Shown: positions 8,007 through 16,264 of the stretch, piece after piece | Numbering within the stretch: the stretch's first letter is position 1 | How the letters are laid out: each line of letters opens with the position of its first letter | Source of the DNA: Proteobacteria bacterium UBA4656 | GTDB lineage: Bacteria; Pseudomonadota; Gammaproteobacteria; Xanthomonadales; Ahniellaceae | NCBI GenBank assembly: GCA_002405525.1 | Contig: DHLY01000054.1 | Coordinates: forward strand, 71,252 to 102,875 | DNA: 31,624 nt | Reading direction: 5' to 3' | Program-made: the position numbers and the translations under genes | The notes under the pieces: model-generated | Database searches by the model: none | Told to the model about the DNA's origin: nothing | The model's input: the letters and a program-made list of their open reading frames with translations, nothing else

Positions 8007-9704
8007 ATGACCCACGCCCCCAACATCGCCGACGCCCTGCGCGAAGCCGCGCGCGCCGCGCCCGACCGGATCGCGATGCGCATCCCCGTCTGCCGCGCGG
8101 CCGACGGCGCGACGCGCTGGCGCGAACTGAGCTACCGCGAGCTCGACGGCGGCAGCGAGCGGCTCGCCGCCGGCCTTGCCGCGTCAGGCATCGGCGCCGG
8201 CGTGCGCACGGTGCTGATGGTGCGCCCGGGCGAGCCGCTGTTCCTGCTGATGTTCGCCCTGTTCAAGGCCGGCGCGGTGCCGGTGCTGGTCGATCCCGGC
8301 ATCGACCGCGGTGCGCTCAAGGCCTGCCTCGCCGAGGCGCGGCCGGAGGCCTTCATCGGCATCCCGCTGGCGCAGGCGGCGAGCGTGCTGCTGGGCTGGG
8401 GCAAGGCCACGATCCGAGCCCGCGTCACGGTCGGCGCGCGCACCTGGTTCTGGGGCGGACACACGCTCGACGCGGTGCGCGCGCGCGGCCGCACGGCGCC
8501 ACCGGCGCGGCCATCGGCCGATGCCGACGCGCTGGCCGCGATCCTGTTCACCTCCGGCTCCACCGGTGTGCCCAAGGGCGTGGAATACACGCACGCCAAC
8601 TTCATCGCCCAAGTGGCGCTGATCCGCGACGCCTTCGGCATCGCGCCGGGCGAGGTCGACCTGCCGACCTTCCCGCCGTTCGCGCTGTTCGATCCCGGGC
8701 TCGGCATGACCAGCGTGATCCCCGACATGGATCCCACGCGGCCGGGCAGCGCCGATCCGCGGCGGCTGGTCGCCGCGATCGAGGAACACGGCTGCACCAC
8801 CATGTTCGGCTCGCCCGCGCTGCTCGACAACCTCACGCGCTTCGCCGAAGCCGCCGACCTGCGCCTGCCGCGCCTGCGCCGCGTGCTGTCGGCCGGCGCG
8901 CCGGTGCATCCGGACGTGGTCGAGCGCACCTTCCGCATGCTGCCGGCGGACGCGACCGTATGGACGCCCTACGGCGCCACCGAGTGTCTGCCGGTGGCGG
9001 TGATCGAGGGCCGCGAGATCCTGCGCGTGCGCGCGCGCACCGACACCGGCGGCGGGATCTGTGTCGGCCGCCCCCTGCCCGCCAATACGGTGCGTGTGAT
9101 TCGCATCGACGACGGCGAGATCGCCGAGTGGTCCGACGATCTCGTGCTGCCGCCGGGCACGATCGGCGAGATCACCGTCGACGGCCCCAGCGCCACGCGC
9201 GGGTATTTCGGTCGCGACGAGGCCACGCGGCTGGCGAAGATCCGTGACCGTGGACGCCTCGTGCACCGCATGGGAGACGTCGGCTATTTCGACGAGGATG
9301 GCCTGCTCTGGTACTGCGGGCGCAAGAGCCATCGCGTGGTCACCCGCCGCGGCCCGCTCTACACCGAGTCCATCGAGGGCATCTACAACGCGCATCCCGC
9401 CGTGCGCCGCACAGCCCTCGTCGGCGTCGGCCCGCGCGACGATCGGATGCCTGTGTTGTGCGTCGAGCTCGCCGACCGCATGCGGACCAACGAGTGGCCG
9501 TCGATCAAGGCGGAACTGCGCGAACTGGGCGAACGCCATGCGGTCAGCCGCGGCATCCGCGAGTTCGTGCTGCACTGGGGGTTTCCGGTCGACATCCGCC
9601 ACAACGCGAAGATCGGCCGCGAACGGTTGGCTTTCTGGGCCTCGCAGCGCGTGTTCTACAAGCCATGGCAGCCGGCCGCCACGCCGGAGGCGATCGAGGG
9701 ATGA
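8007..9704 (+). CDS. oleC: OleC, ATP-dependent beta-lactone synthetase
   Basis: OleC belongs to the acyl-adenylating (ANL) superfamily. It activates the 2-alkyl-3-hydroxyacid with ATP and closes it to a beta-lactone. The 565-residue product shows the phosphate-binding loop FTSGSTGVPKG (about 181-191), the adenine motif YGATECLP (about 324-331), GDVGYFDEDG and GRKSHRV near the domain hinge, and a C-terminal HNAKIGRERL with Lys535 in the usual catalytic-lysine position. The ATG at 8007 gives an N-terminus without a targeting sequence, so it should be cytoplasmic. An ordinary fatty-acyl-CoA ligase would look similar. The presence of oleA, oleB and oleD in the same locus makes OleC the best reading. 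It is probably co-transcribed with oleD across a 268-base repeat-bearing gap. Confidence 0.92.
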   Translation: MTHAPNIADALREAARAAPDRIAMRIPVCRAADGATRWRELSYRELDGGSERLAAGLAASGIGAGVRTVLMVRPGEPLFLLMFALFKAGAVPVLVDPGIDRGALKACLAEARPEAFIGIPLAQAASVLLGWGKATIRARVTVGARTWFWGGHTLDAVRARGRTAPPARPSADADALAAILFTSGSTGVPKGVEYTHANFIAQVALIRDAFGIAPGEVDLPTFPPFALFDPGLGMTSVIPDMDPTRPGSADPRRLVAAIEEHGCTTMFGSPALLDNLTRFAEAADLRLPRLRRVLSAGAPVHPDVVERTFRMLPADATVWTPYGATECLPVAVIEGREILRVRARTDTGGGICVGRPLPANTVRVIRIDDGEIAEWSDDLVLPPGTIGEITVDGPSATRGYFGRDEATRLAKIRDRGRLVHRMGDVGYFDEDGLLWYCGRKSHRVVTRRGPLYTESIEGIYNAHPAVRRTALVGVGPRDDRMPVLCVELADRMRTNEWPSIKAELRELGERHAVSRGIREFVLHWGFPVDIRHNAKIGRERLAFWASQRVFYKPWQPAATPEAIEG

Positions 9705-9801
9705 CCGCCGCCGCCGCCCGCGTCGCCGGTGGGATGCCTTGTGGCAGCCGCGCGCGCGCCGGGATCACCGGTGTACCGCGGGCGATGCCGAATGAACCCC
9801 T

Positions 9802-9819
9802 CGCCCCGCTTGCGGGGCG
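9802..9819. repeat. Short GC hairpin downstream of oleC
   Basis: CGCCCCGC-TT-GCGGGGCG forms an 8-base perfect stem with a 2-base loop, about 100 bases after the oleC stop. There is no T-run. It could be part of a dispersed repeat or an RNA-stabilising stem between oleC and oleD. Confidence 0.4.
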
Positions 9820-9869
9820 GGGAGCAAGAGTGGAGGGCGGGGATCGCGCCGTCCCCCTGACCCCGCGGG

Positions 9870-9927
9870 AGCCGCGTCAGCGGCGACCGCAGCCTGTCCG
9901 ATCGCCGCGACCGCCGCTGACGCGGCT
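9870..9927. repeat. REP-like inverted repeat in the oleC-oleD gap
   Basis: Arms 9870-9885 and 9912-9927 are 16-base perfect reverse complements (AGCCGCGTCAGCGGCG) separated by 26 bases. The arm resembles one end of the element at 15362-15386, which contains TGACGCGGCTTCCAC. I see no T-tract. The element lies just before oleD and may affect coupling of oleC and oleD. Confidence 0.6.
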
Positions 9928-9972
9928 TGCACACGGCGCCGGTCGCATTCGCGGGTCCGGGAGTCGGCGACC

Positions 9973-10968
9973 ATGAAAGTCCTCGTCACCGGCGGCGGCG
10001 GTTTCCTCGGCCAGGCGATCTGCCGCCTGCTGCGCGCACGCGGCGACGCCGTGCTCAGCGTGGCGCGCAACCGCTATCCCGCGCTGGACGCGCTCGGCGT
10101 CGAGCAGCAGCGCGTCGACCTCGCCGAGCTCGACCCGCTGCTCGCCGCGGCGCGCGGCTGCGAGGCCATCATCCACGTGGCGGCGAAACCTGGCGCCTGG
10201 GGCCGTTATGCTGACTACCATGCCGCCAACGTCACCGGCACCGACCACGTCATCGCGGCCTGCCGCAGGCACGGCATCCCGCGCCTGGTCTACACCTCCA
10301 CGCCGAGCGTGGTGCACGCCGGCGGCGACCTCGAGGGCGTCGACGAATCGGTGCCCTACCCGGCGCATTTCCGCGCCCACTACCCGGCGACCAAGGCGAT
10401 CGCCGAGCAGCGCGTGCTGACCGCCAACGACGCCACGCTGTCCACCGTGGCGCTGCGCCCGCACCTGATCTGGGGCCCCGGCGACAACCACCTGCTGCCG
10501 CGCATCGTCGACCGCGCGCGCGCCGGCCGGCTGCGCTTCGTCGGCTCCGTGCGAAAGAAGATCGACGTGGTCTACGTCGACAACGCGGCGCAGGCGCACC
10601 TCGACGCGCTGGACCGCGTGGCGCCCGGCGCGGTCTGCGCCGGGCGCGCCTACTTCATCAGCAACGGCGAGCCGGTCTACGCCGACGACATGATCAACGC
10701 CATGCTGCGCGCCTGCGGCTTGCCGCCGGAGACGCGCCGCGTGCCCTACGGGCTGGCGTTCGCGATCGGCGCCGTGCTGGAGGGCATCTACACCGTGTTC
10801 CGCATCGAAGCGGAGCCGCCGATGACGCGCTTCGTCGCCGAACAGCTCGCCACCGCGCACTGGTACGACATTTCCGCGGCGCGCCGCGACCTCGGCTACG
10901 CGCCGCGGGTGAGCGTGGCAGAAGGACTGCAGCGCCTGGCGGCGTGGTGGGGCACCATGGTGCGCTGA
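9973..10968 (+). CDS. oleD: OleD, NADPH-dependent 2-alkyl-3-ketoacid reductase
   Basis: This is an extended short-chain dehydrogenase that reduces the OleA product to the 3-hydroxyacid used by OleC. In the 331 residues the N-terminal nucleotide-binding motif TGGGGFLG is at 6-13, and the catalytic pair is in YPATK (Tyr137, Lys141) with Ser/Thr at about 108-112 (YTSTPSVV). RPHLIWGPGD and VDNAAQAHLDAL are typical of the 3-beta-hydroxysteroid-dehydrogenase-like branch to which OleD belongs. NADPH rather than NADH is taken from the family, not from the sequence. It is the last gene of the ole locus and converges with the cytochrome c peroxidase gene. Confidence 0.92.
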   Translation: MKVLVTGGGGFLGQAICRLLRARGDAVLSVARNRYPALDALGVEQQRVDLAELDPLLAAARGCEAIIHVAAKPGAWGRYADYHAANVTGTDHVIAACRRHGIPRLVYTSTPSVVHAGGDLEGVDESVPYPAHFRAHYPATKAIAEQRVLTANDATLSTVALRPHLIWGPGDNHLLPRIVDRARAGRLRFVGSVRKKIDVVYVDNAAQAHLDALDRVAPGAVCAGRAYFISNGEPVYADDMINAMLRACGLPPETRRVPYGLAFAIGAVLEGIYTVFRIEAEPPMTRFVAEQLATAHWYDISAARRDLGYAPRVSVAEGLQRLAAWWGTMVR

Positions 10969-11137
10969 AAGGCGGTGAAAAAACAGCCTCTCAGGCAGGC
11001 CGTGGATGGCCCGCGCGCGGGTCATGCGCGCGAGTGCATCATTCGCGGAAGCGAATCCGGACCGGTGCCGGACTGGCGACTGGAAAACGCACAGGATGTG
11101 GGTTTTCCGACCCTCTGAGTCCGAGCGCGGGCTCCGC
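10969..11137. other. Convergent gap after oleD
   Basis: This 169-base gap lies between two converging genes. It contains a 12-base palindrome CCCGCGCGCGGG (11010-11021) and a small hairpin ATTCGC-GGAA-GCGAAT (11041-11056). Either could act as a bidirectional transcription stop, though neither has a T-tract. Confidence 0.35.
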
Positions 11138-12832
11138 TCAGGGCTCGAAGCCGTTGCCGAACAGATCCGGGGACAGGCCTTCGAGGCGGAACGACACGCT
11201 GTTGCTCGACGCCACGCCGCCGGTGGCGCCGGCGTCGACCACGAACACGCGCAGGAACAGCGGCACGTCGGCGAGCGAGGCATCGCCCGGCAGGGGGATG
11301 TTGAGCGATCCGTTGCCAGCCGCATCCAGCGTGAACTGGACGTCCTGCAGTGCGGCGCCCGTGAGCGACTGCGGGTCGGCCAGCGCGAGACGCGCGGTCG
11401 CGACCGCACCGGCAGCGCCACCCTCCAGCCCGATCGTGAAGTTGTTTCCGCCGGCCAGCGGAGGTTCGATGGCGATCAGGCGCGGCACCACCCCGTTGCC
11501 GCCGGTAGTTCCGGCGCTCGCCGGTTGCGGCGCGCGCGCCGACCCCGCGAAAAGCTGCGGCCGCGCGAAGGGGCCGGTTTCGTCGCGCACGCGCGGGTCG
11601 GTCAGCGGTCGGCGCAGGAAGGTGACGATCGCAGCCTGCTGCTGCGCGCTGAGGTTCAGCGGCACGATGCGCGGGTCCTTGTTGGGCGCGGTGAAGTCGC
11701 CGCCACGGTTGTAGAACGCGACCACATCCTCGAGCGTGGCCAGCCGGCCGTCCGCCATGTAGGGAGCGCTCAGCTCGACGTTCCGCAACCCCGGTACCCG
11801 CATGCGACCTCGATCGTCTTCGAGGTTGGAGGCCGCGAACCGCCCCGGGTCGGCGGATCGGGGGCGCACCCCGAGGTACATGAACCCGCCGGTGCTGAGC
11901 AGCCCACCGGCGTGGCAGGCCGAGCAGCGGGCCTGCACAAACATGTTGCGTCCCTCGATCTCGGCCGGGGTCATGGCATCGGTCTGCCCGGCGAGGTTCA
12001 GGTCGTGCGGCGTCTGGTTGGACACCAGGGTGCGCTGGTAGGCGGCGAGCGCCATCGCCATCCGCGCCGAGCCGACGCCGGGACTGCCGAAGGCGGCCTC
12101 GAACAGCGCCGGATAGCTGCGTTCGCCGAGCCGGCCGGCGACGTCGGCCGGGATGTTGCGCGCCAGGCCCAGCGGACGCACCGCCGCGATGCGCGCGGCC
12201 ATGTCGGCCAGCGTGCCGCCGACGTGGGCCATCTCCTGCGTGTTCACCAGGGGGTCCAGTCCCTGGTGCTCGAGGGCGCCCGCCGGCACGTTGGGCGCGT
12301 TCGCGATGGGCGGCTGGATGATCACCTGCCCGGTGTCCGGGTCGCGGAACACATTGCCGGCGCGCCCGTCCCAGAGCAGGTTGCCCACGAAGCCCGCGTT
12401 GATGCTCGAGATGGCCTGCCGGGTGCCCACCTGCGGACGCAGGCCGAAGATCGGGCTGGCGAGATAGCGGCCGTCGGCGTCGTGCCGGGGCACGCCGGCG
12501 GCGCCGATCGAATCGTCCGCCGTGCCGAACACGTTGTCGGGGCCCGGGTGGCGGCTGTTCGCGGTGTCAGCCGGCAACCGCGGGTCGGACCCGCCGGCAC
12601 GCGGCATGTGGCAGGTGCCGCAGGCCACGGTGCCGGTGCGCGAGAGCTGCTCGTCCCAGAACAGCGCAAAGCCCAGATCGATTTTGGCCTGGGTCTGCTG
12701 GTTCTGCGGCGGCACCGGGGACCCACCGAGCGGTGCGAACGGCGACTGGGCCGGCTGCCCGAACGCGGGGCCGGCAAGCCCTGACAGGGCGAGAATCAGG
12801 GTCGGAAGGATGCGCGATGGGTGTGGATGCAT
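11138..12832 (-). CDS. Exported di-haem cytochrome c peroxidase/MauG-family protein with C-terminal extension
   Basis: The ATG at 12832 gives 564 residues: a signal peptide (about 1-25, ending AFG), then two c-type haem sites, CGTCH (71-75) and CSACH (303-307). Between and after them are family motifs such as NLLWDGRAGN (151-160) and RVPGLRNVELSAPYMADGR. The last motif usually reads PYMHDG; here the His is Ala, while the Met that can ligate haem is kept. After about residue 440 a further 120 residues without haem motifs look like an added beta-rich domain, and the protein ends LFGNGFEP. Peroxide reduction or a MauG-like oxidation in the periplasm would fit; the substrate cannot be read from sequence. 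It is divergent from ubiJ. The frame stays open far upstream of this start, but only as antisense to ubiJ-ubiB. Confidence 0.87.
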   Translation of the reverse strand: MHPHPSRILPTLILALSGLAGPAFGQPAQSPFAPLGGSPVPPQNQQTQAKIDLGFALFWDEQLSRTGTVACGTCHMPRAGGSDPRLPADTANSRHPGPDNVFGTADDSIGAAGVPRHDADGRYLASPIFGLRPQVGTRQAISSINAGFVGNLLWDGRAGNVFRDPDTGQVIIQPPIANAPNVPAGALEHQGLDPLVNTQEMAHVGGTLADMAARIAAVRPLGLARNIPADVAGRLGERSYPALFEAAFGSPGVGSARMAMALAAYQRTLVSNQTPHDLNLAGQTDAMTPAEIEGRNMFVQARCSACHAGGLLSTGGFMYLGVRPRSADPGRFAASNLEDDRGRMRVPGLRNVELSAPYMADGRLATLEDVVAFYNRGGDFTAPNKDPRIVPLNLSAQQQAAIVTFLRRPLTDPRVRDETGPFARPQLFAGSARAPQPASAGTTGGNGVVPRLIAIEPPLAGGNNFTIGLEGGAAGAVATARLALADPQSLTGAALQDVQFTLDAAGNGSLNIPLPGDASLADVPLFLRVFVVDAGATGGVASSNSVSFRLEGLSPDLFGNGFEP

Positions 12833-12975
12833 GACGCCTCTCGGTTGGCGGCTGGAACCAGCACTGCGCCGCGATGGTGCAGCCGGAAAGCCCCCGCGGA
12901 TCGCTCGGCACATCGTAGGCGTCCCGCATCCGCGCCTACACGCAGGTCTTCCTCTCGCCGCCTTACGATAGGGGC
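12833..12975. promoter_or_regulatory. Divergent promoter region, peroxidase gene and ubiJ
   Basis: These 143 bases separate the two divergent starts. TACGAT at 12964-12969 resembles a -10 box but lies only 6 bases before the ubiJ ATG, and the AGGGG next to it is more likely the ribosome site. No clear promoter pair is visible for either gene. Confidence 0.3.
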
Positions 12976-13629
12976 ATGACACAAAGCCCTGCTCAACCAC
13001 CGCCGCCGCTGGTCGGCCCGATCCTGCCGCTGATCGGACGCGTGCTGGAGACCCTGCTCGACCGCGCCCTGGCGCTCGATCCGGCCGGCCGCGAACGGCT
13101 CGCACCGTTCGAGGGCCGGCCCATCGAACTGACCTGGGCGCCGGCCGACCTCGGCCTGCGCCTGACGGTTGCCGACGGCCGCGTTGCGGTCGGTCCCCGG
13201 CAGGGCGCGGCCGATCTGTCGCTGGCCGGCACCCTGGTCGGCTTCGCGCGTCTGGCCTTTCCCGACCGCGCGGGCGCGCTGCCGGCGGGCAAGGTCCAGA
13301 TGGCCGGCGACGCCGACCTGGCGCGCGCCATCGGCCAGCTGGCGCAGGGCTTCGAGCCCGACCTCGAGGCCGCGCTCGGGCGCGTGCTCGGCGACACCCG
13401 CGGCGCGATCGTCGCCACCACCCTGCGCGAGGCCCTCGCCTGGGCGCGGCGCAGCGCGTCCACCTTGGCCGAGGATGGTGCCGACTTCCTGCGCGAGGAA
13501 TCGCGCGATGTCCCGACGCGCGACGAGGTCGACGCCTTCCACGCCGACGTCGACCGGTTGCGCGACGACGTCGAGCGGCTCGCGGCGCGTCTGGCCCGGG
13601 TCCGCGCCGGCCTGGAGCGGGGGCCGTGA
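12976..13629 (+). CDS. ubiJ: UbiJ, SCP2-domain ubiquinone biosynthesis accessory factor
   Basis: UbiJ is a lipid-binding SCP2-domain protein of the soluble Ubi complex that makes ubiquinone. The 217-residue product has an SCP2-like region at about 20-115, including the hydrophobic start [16 protein letters not shown] and [35 protein letters not shown] segments. A C-terminal coiled coil (about 180-213, repeated [19 protein letters not shown]) matches the known UbiJ layout. The ATG at 12976 has AGGGG just upstream. Its stop overlaps the ubiB start, confirming the pair. In Escherichia coli ubiE precedes ubiJ; here a divergent peroxidase gene takes that place. Confidence 0.85.
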   Translation: MTQSPAQPPPPLVGPILPLIGRVLETLLDRALALDPAGRERLAPFEGRPIELTWAPADLGLRLTVADGRVAVGPRQGAADLSLAGTLVGFARLAFPDRAGALPAGKVQMAGDADLARAIGQLAQGFEPDLEAALGRVLGDTRGAIVATTLREALAWARRSASTLAEDGADFLREESRDVPTRDEVDAFHADVDRLRDDVERLAARLARVRAGLERGP

Positions 13630-15299
13630 GGACCCCGCTGCGCTCCTTCGCGCGTCTGTTCCACATCGCGCGCGTGCTGTTGCGCCACCGGCTCGACGAG
13701 TTGCTCGATGCCACCCATCTGTTCCGCTGGCTGCGCCCGCTGCGCGCGGTGATCGCGCCCACGCCGGCGTCGATCGCGGCCCTGCCGCGCGGCGCGCGGC
13801 TGCGCCTGGCGCTCGAGGAACTCGGTCCGATCTTCGTCAAGTTCGGCCAGATCCTGTCCACCCGCCGCGACCTGCTGCCGCCCGACGTGGCGGATGAACT
13901 GGCCCTGCTGCAGGACCGGGTGAAGCCCTTCCCCGGCGAACAGGCGCGCGATGCGATAGAGGCCGCGCTGGGCAAGCCGGTGTCCGGACTGTTCGCAGCG
14001 TTCGACATCGAACCGCTGGCCTCGGCCTCGGTGGCGCAGGTCCACGCCGCGCAGTTGCCCGACGGCACCGAGGTGGTGGTCAAGGTGTTGCGCCCCGCCG
14101 TGCACCAGCGGGTGGCCACTGACCTGGGCCTGCTGCGCACGCTGGCCGCCTTCGCCCAGCGCTATGCGCCGAATGCCAGGCACATCCGGCCGCTCGACGT
14201 GGTGGCCGAGATCGAACGCACTCTCGTCGATGAACTCGATCTGCAGCGCGAGGGCGCCAACGCCTCGGTGTTCCGCCGCTTCTGGGAGGGCTCGAACGAC
14301 CTGCTGGTGCCGCAGGTCCACTGGTCGCATTCGGCCGAGGGCGTGCTGACCCTGCAGCGCGTGCGCGGCATCGCCAGCGACGACGTGGCGAAGCTGGATG
14401 CGGCCGGCATCGACCGCAAGAAGCTCGCGGCCAAGGGGGTGCAGCTGTTCTACACCCAGGTGTTCCGCGACAACTTCTTCCACGCCGACGCTCATGCAGG
14501 CAACATCTGGGTCGACCCGGATCGCCCCGACGAGCCGCGCTTCATCGCGCTCGACTTCGGGATCATGGGCGCGCTGCCCGAGATCGACCAGTGGTATCTG
14601 GCGGCGAACTTCGAGGCGATGTTCAAGCGCGACTACCGCCGCATCGCCGTGCTGCACATCGAGGCCGGATGGATGCCGGATCACATCCGCGTCGACGACC
14701 TCGAGAGCGCCGTGCGCGCGGTTTGCGAGCCCTACTTCACCCGACCGCTGGCGGAGATTTCGCTGGGCGAGGTGCTGGTCAAGCTGTTCTCGGTCGCGCG
14801 CCGCTACGAGCTCACCATCCAGCCGCAGTTGATCCTGCTGCAGAAGACCCTGCTCAACATCGAGGGCGTGGGCCGCCTGCTCGACCCGCAGCTCGACATC
14901 TGGGCGGTGGCGCACCCGGTGCTGGAGAAGATCTTGCGCGAGAAGTATTCCCTGCGCGCGCTGGGCGAGGACTTCCGCAGGCACCTGCCGGACCTGGTGC
15001 GCGGCGCGCCGGAACTGCCGCGGCTGGTGCACGCCTGGCTCAAGCAGTCGGTGGCCGGCGAGCACACGCTCGAAATGCGCAGCCCCGACCTGCACGTGCT
15101 GGCCGAAACCCAGCGCCGTGCCCAGGTAGCCACCGTGCAGGCCGTATTCGGCGCCGGCACCCTGATCGCCGCCAGCGTGCTGTGGGCGCTGGACGCGCCG
15201 GGTCCGAAGTGGTTCGGCATCCCGGTGGTCGCCATTTGCACTGCGGTTGTCAGCGTCGGCAGTTTCGTGCTCGCGTTCCGGCCGGCATCGATCCGCTGA
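13626..15299 (+). CDS. ubiB: UbiB, ABC1/ADCK-type kinase-like protein of ubiquinone biosynthesis
   Basis: UbiB is an atypical kinase-fold ATPase needed for ubiquinone synthesis, held at the inner membrane. The start is GTG 13626, overlapping the ubiJ TGA in GTGA, which implies translational coupling. In 557 residues it shows the family-specific KxGQ motif (FVKFGQ, Lys72), the Ala-rich nucleotide loop ASASVAQVH (132-140), the VVVKVLRP lysine (Lys153), HADAHAGN (about 286-293) and the metal-binding DFG (about Asp310). Two hydrophobic helices close the protein (about 503-550), as in E. coli UbiB. Assignment is firm from motifs and operon order. Confidence 0.94.
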   Translation: MRTPLRSFARLFHIARVLLRHRLDELLDATHLFRWLRPLRAVIAPTPASIAALPRGARLRLALEELGPIFVKFGQILSTRRDLLPPDVADELALLQDRVKPFPGEQARDAIEAALGKPVSGLFAAFDIEPLASASVAQVHAAQLPDGTEVVVKVLRPAVHQRVATDLGLLRTLAAFAQRYAPNARHIRPLDVVAEIERTLVDELDLQREGANASVFRRFWEGSNDLLVPQVHWSHSAEGVLTLQRVRGIASDDVAKLDAAGIDRKKLAAKGVQLFYTQVFRDNFFHADAHAGNIWVDPDRPDEPRFIALDFGIMGALPEIDQWYLAANFEAMFKRDYRRIAVLHIEAGWMPDHIRVDDLESAVRAVCEPYFTRPLAEISLGEVLVKLFSVARRYELTIQPQLILLQKTLLNIEGVGRLLDPQLDIWAVAHPVLEKILREKYSLRALGEDFRRHLPDLVRGAPELPRLVHAWLKQSVAGEHTLEMRSPDLHVLAETQRRAQVATVQAVFGAGTLIAASVLWALDAPGPKWFGIPVVAICTAVVSVGSFVLAFRPASIR

Positions 15300-15309
15300 G
15301 CGGGGTGTT

Positions 15310-15386
15310 TGTGGGAGCAGGTTCAGCCGGCGATCGGGCGATCGGGGTGGCGGCGAGATTGATCACCGCCTGACGCGGCTTCCACA
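15310..15386. repeat. REP-like imperfect inverted repeat downstream of ubiB
   Basis: Arms 15310-15334 and 15362-15386 match as reverse complements at 18 of 25 positions. Both ends read TGTGG(G/A)AGC on their own strand, like the element near 4276, and the right arm shares TGACGCGGCTT with the one near 9912. It lies 10 bases after the ubiB stop. It marks the start of the disturbed region that follows. Confidence 0.55.
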
Positions 15387-15503
15387 GAGCACCGTGTCGT
15401 CCCGGAATCGGCGCGCCGTCGCGACCCACGAGACGCACGCGCGCCAAACCGCGTCACCACCGCAGTGCGCCGAATCCCCGTCCCCGACGACAGGAGACCG
15501 ACG

Positions 15504-15707
15504 ATGGATCGTATCCCCGTGTGCTTCGACCCACGCATGATCGCCGACGCGAAGTCCTTCTCGCCGAGCGCCGGCAAGCCCGGTCTGGTGGTCGACAGAT
15601 GGCACCTGGCCGGCTTCCCGATCGCGATCCGCACGCCACGACCCGCCGATGCCGACCCGCTCAGCGCAGCGCACCACCCGGCCTACGCGGTGGGCGTGTT
15701 GGAGGGC
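15504..15707 (+). pseudogene. 5' remnant of a histone-deacetylase-like (acetylpolyamine amidohydrolase family) gene
   Basis: A clear ribosome site (AGGAG near 15492) precedes ATG 15504. The first 68 residues read like the N-terminus of the bacterial histone-deacetylase-like family: CFDPRM, then FSPSAGKPGLVV, then AHHPAYAVGVLEG, which corresponds to the family's HDPAYVxxVL helix. At codon 69 the sequence stops resembling the family. From there the frame (open to 15884) is only antisense to the opposing hydrolase gene. All catalytic His/Asp metal ligands of the family lie downstream of this point and are absent, so it cannot be active. The intact ribosome site suggests the break is recent, or that it is an assembly artefact. 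Confidence 0.6.
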
Positions 15708-16264
15708 CACACCGCGCGCGGGGTGCCAGTGCGGTCGAGCGCAAGCAGGCGCGCGCGCCACTCGGCGCGCTCGGCGGCGCGCGCGGGATCGGCGACGAAG
15801 GTCCAGCCGCACAGGATGCGCGTGACCCGGCCGGCCGCCGGACGCAAGCCGAACCAGCGCGTGACGAGGTTGAGCAGGCGGTAACGCGGCCGGTGATCCG
15901 GCGACTCCGGCGTGGCAGAAATGTCGATCAGCACCGGCGAGCGCAGCAGTTCCGGGCGCCGGATCGCCAGCCGCAGGCCGACGAAGCCCCCCATCGACAG
16001 CCCCACGAAGTGGACCGGCGCCACGCCGAGGCGTTCGATCAGCGCCGCCGCGTCCGCGGCCACCGTGTCCATGTCGTAGCCGTCGGCCGTGACCTCGCTG
16101 CGGCCCTGGCCGCGGTGGTCCCAGGCGATGCAGCGATGGCGGCCGCGCAGTTCGGCGACCTGCGGCGCGACCAGCCGCGTGTCCCACAGCAGGCCGTGCG
16201 AGAACAGCACCGGTGGACCCTCGCCACCGCTGTCCTCGACGTGCAGGTGAACCGCAGGATGCAA
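15683..16264 (-). pseudogene. 3'-truncated alpha/beta hydrolase
   Basis: The reading gives 193 residues. VLFSHGLLWDTR carries the oxyanion HG, WDHRGQGRSE is a typical strand-4 motif, and the nucleophile elbow is GLSMGG (Ser at about 94). LLNLVTRWFGLRP and PARAAERAEWRARLLALDR follow. Intact relatives run to about 260-280 residues with the acid (GxxD) and His near the C-terminus; both are missing. Family resemblance ends at RAV (down to about 15710), and the last eight residues, WPSNTPTA, are antisense to the deacetylase remnant. At the other end the family-like sequence begins within a few codons of the ATG, which is borrowed from the upstream gene. It is probably non-functional. Confidence 0.65.

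Noticed and set aside
12833..14140. N-terminal extension of the peroxidase gene to a 1000-residue protein
   Set aside because: The extension is Arg/Ser-rich antisense of ubiJ-ubiB, and a signal peptide with a ribosome-like GAGAGG marks the start at 12832.
16039..16249. C-terminal tail of the secreted repeat protein frame (about 70 codons)
   Set aside because: It is the wrong frame of the hydrolase coding sequence, rich in Cys/Arg/Ser with no similarity to the preceding repeats.
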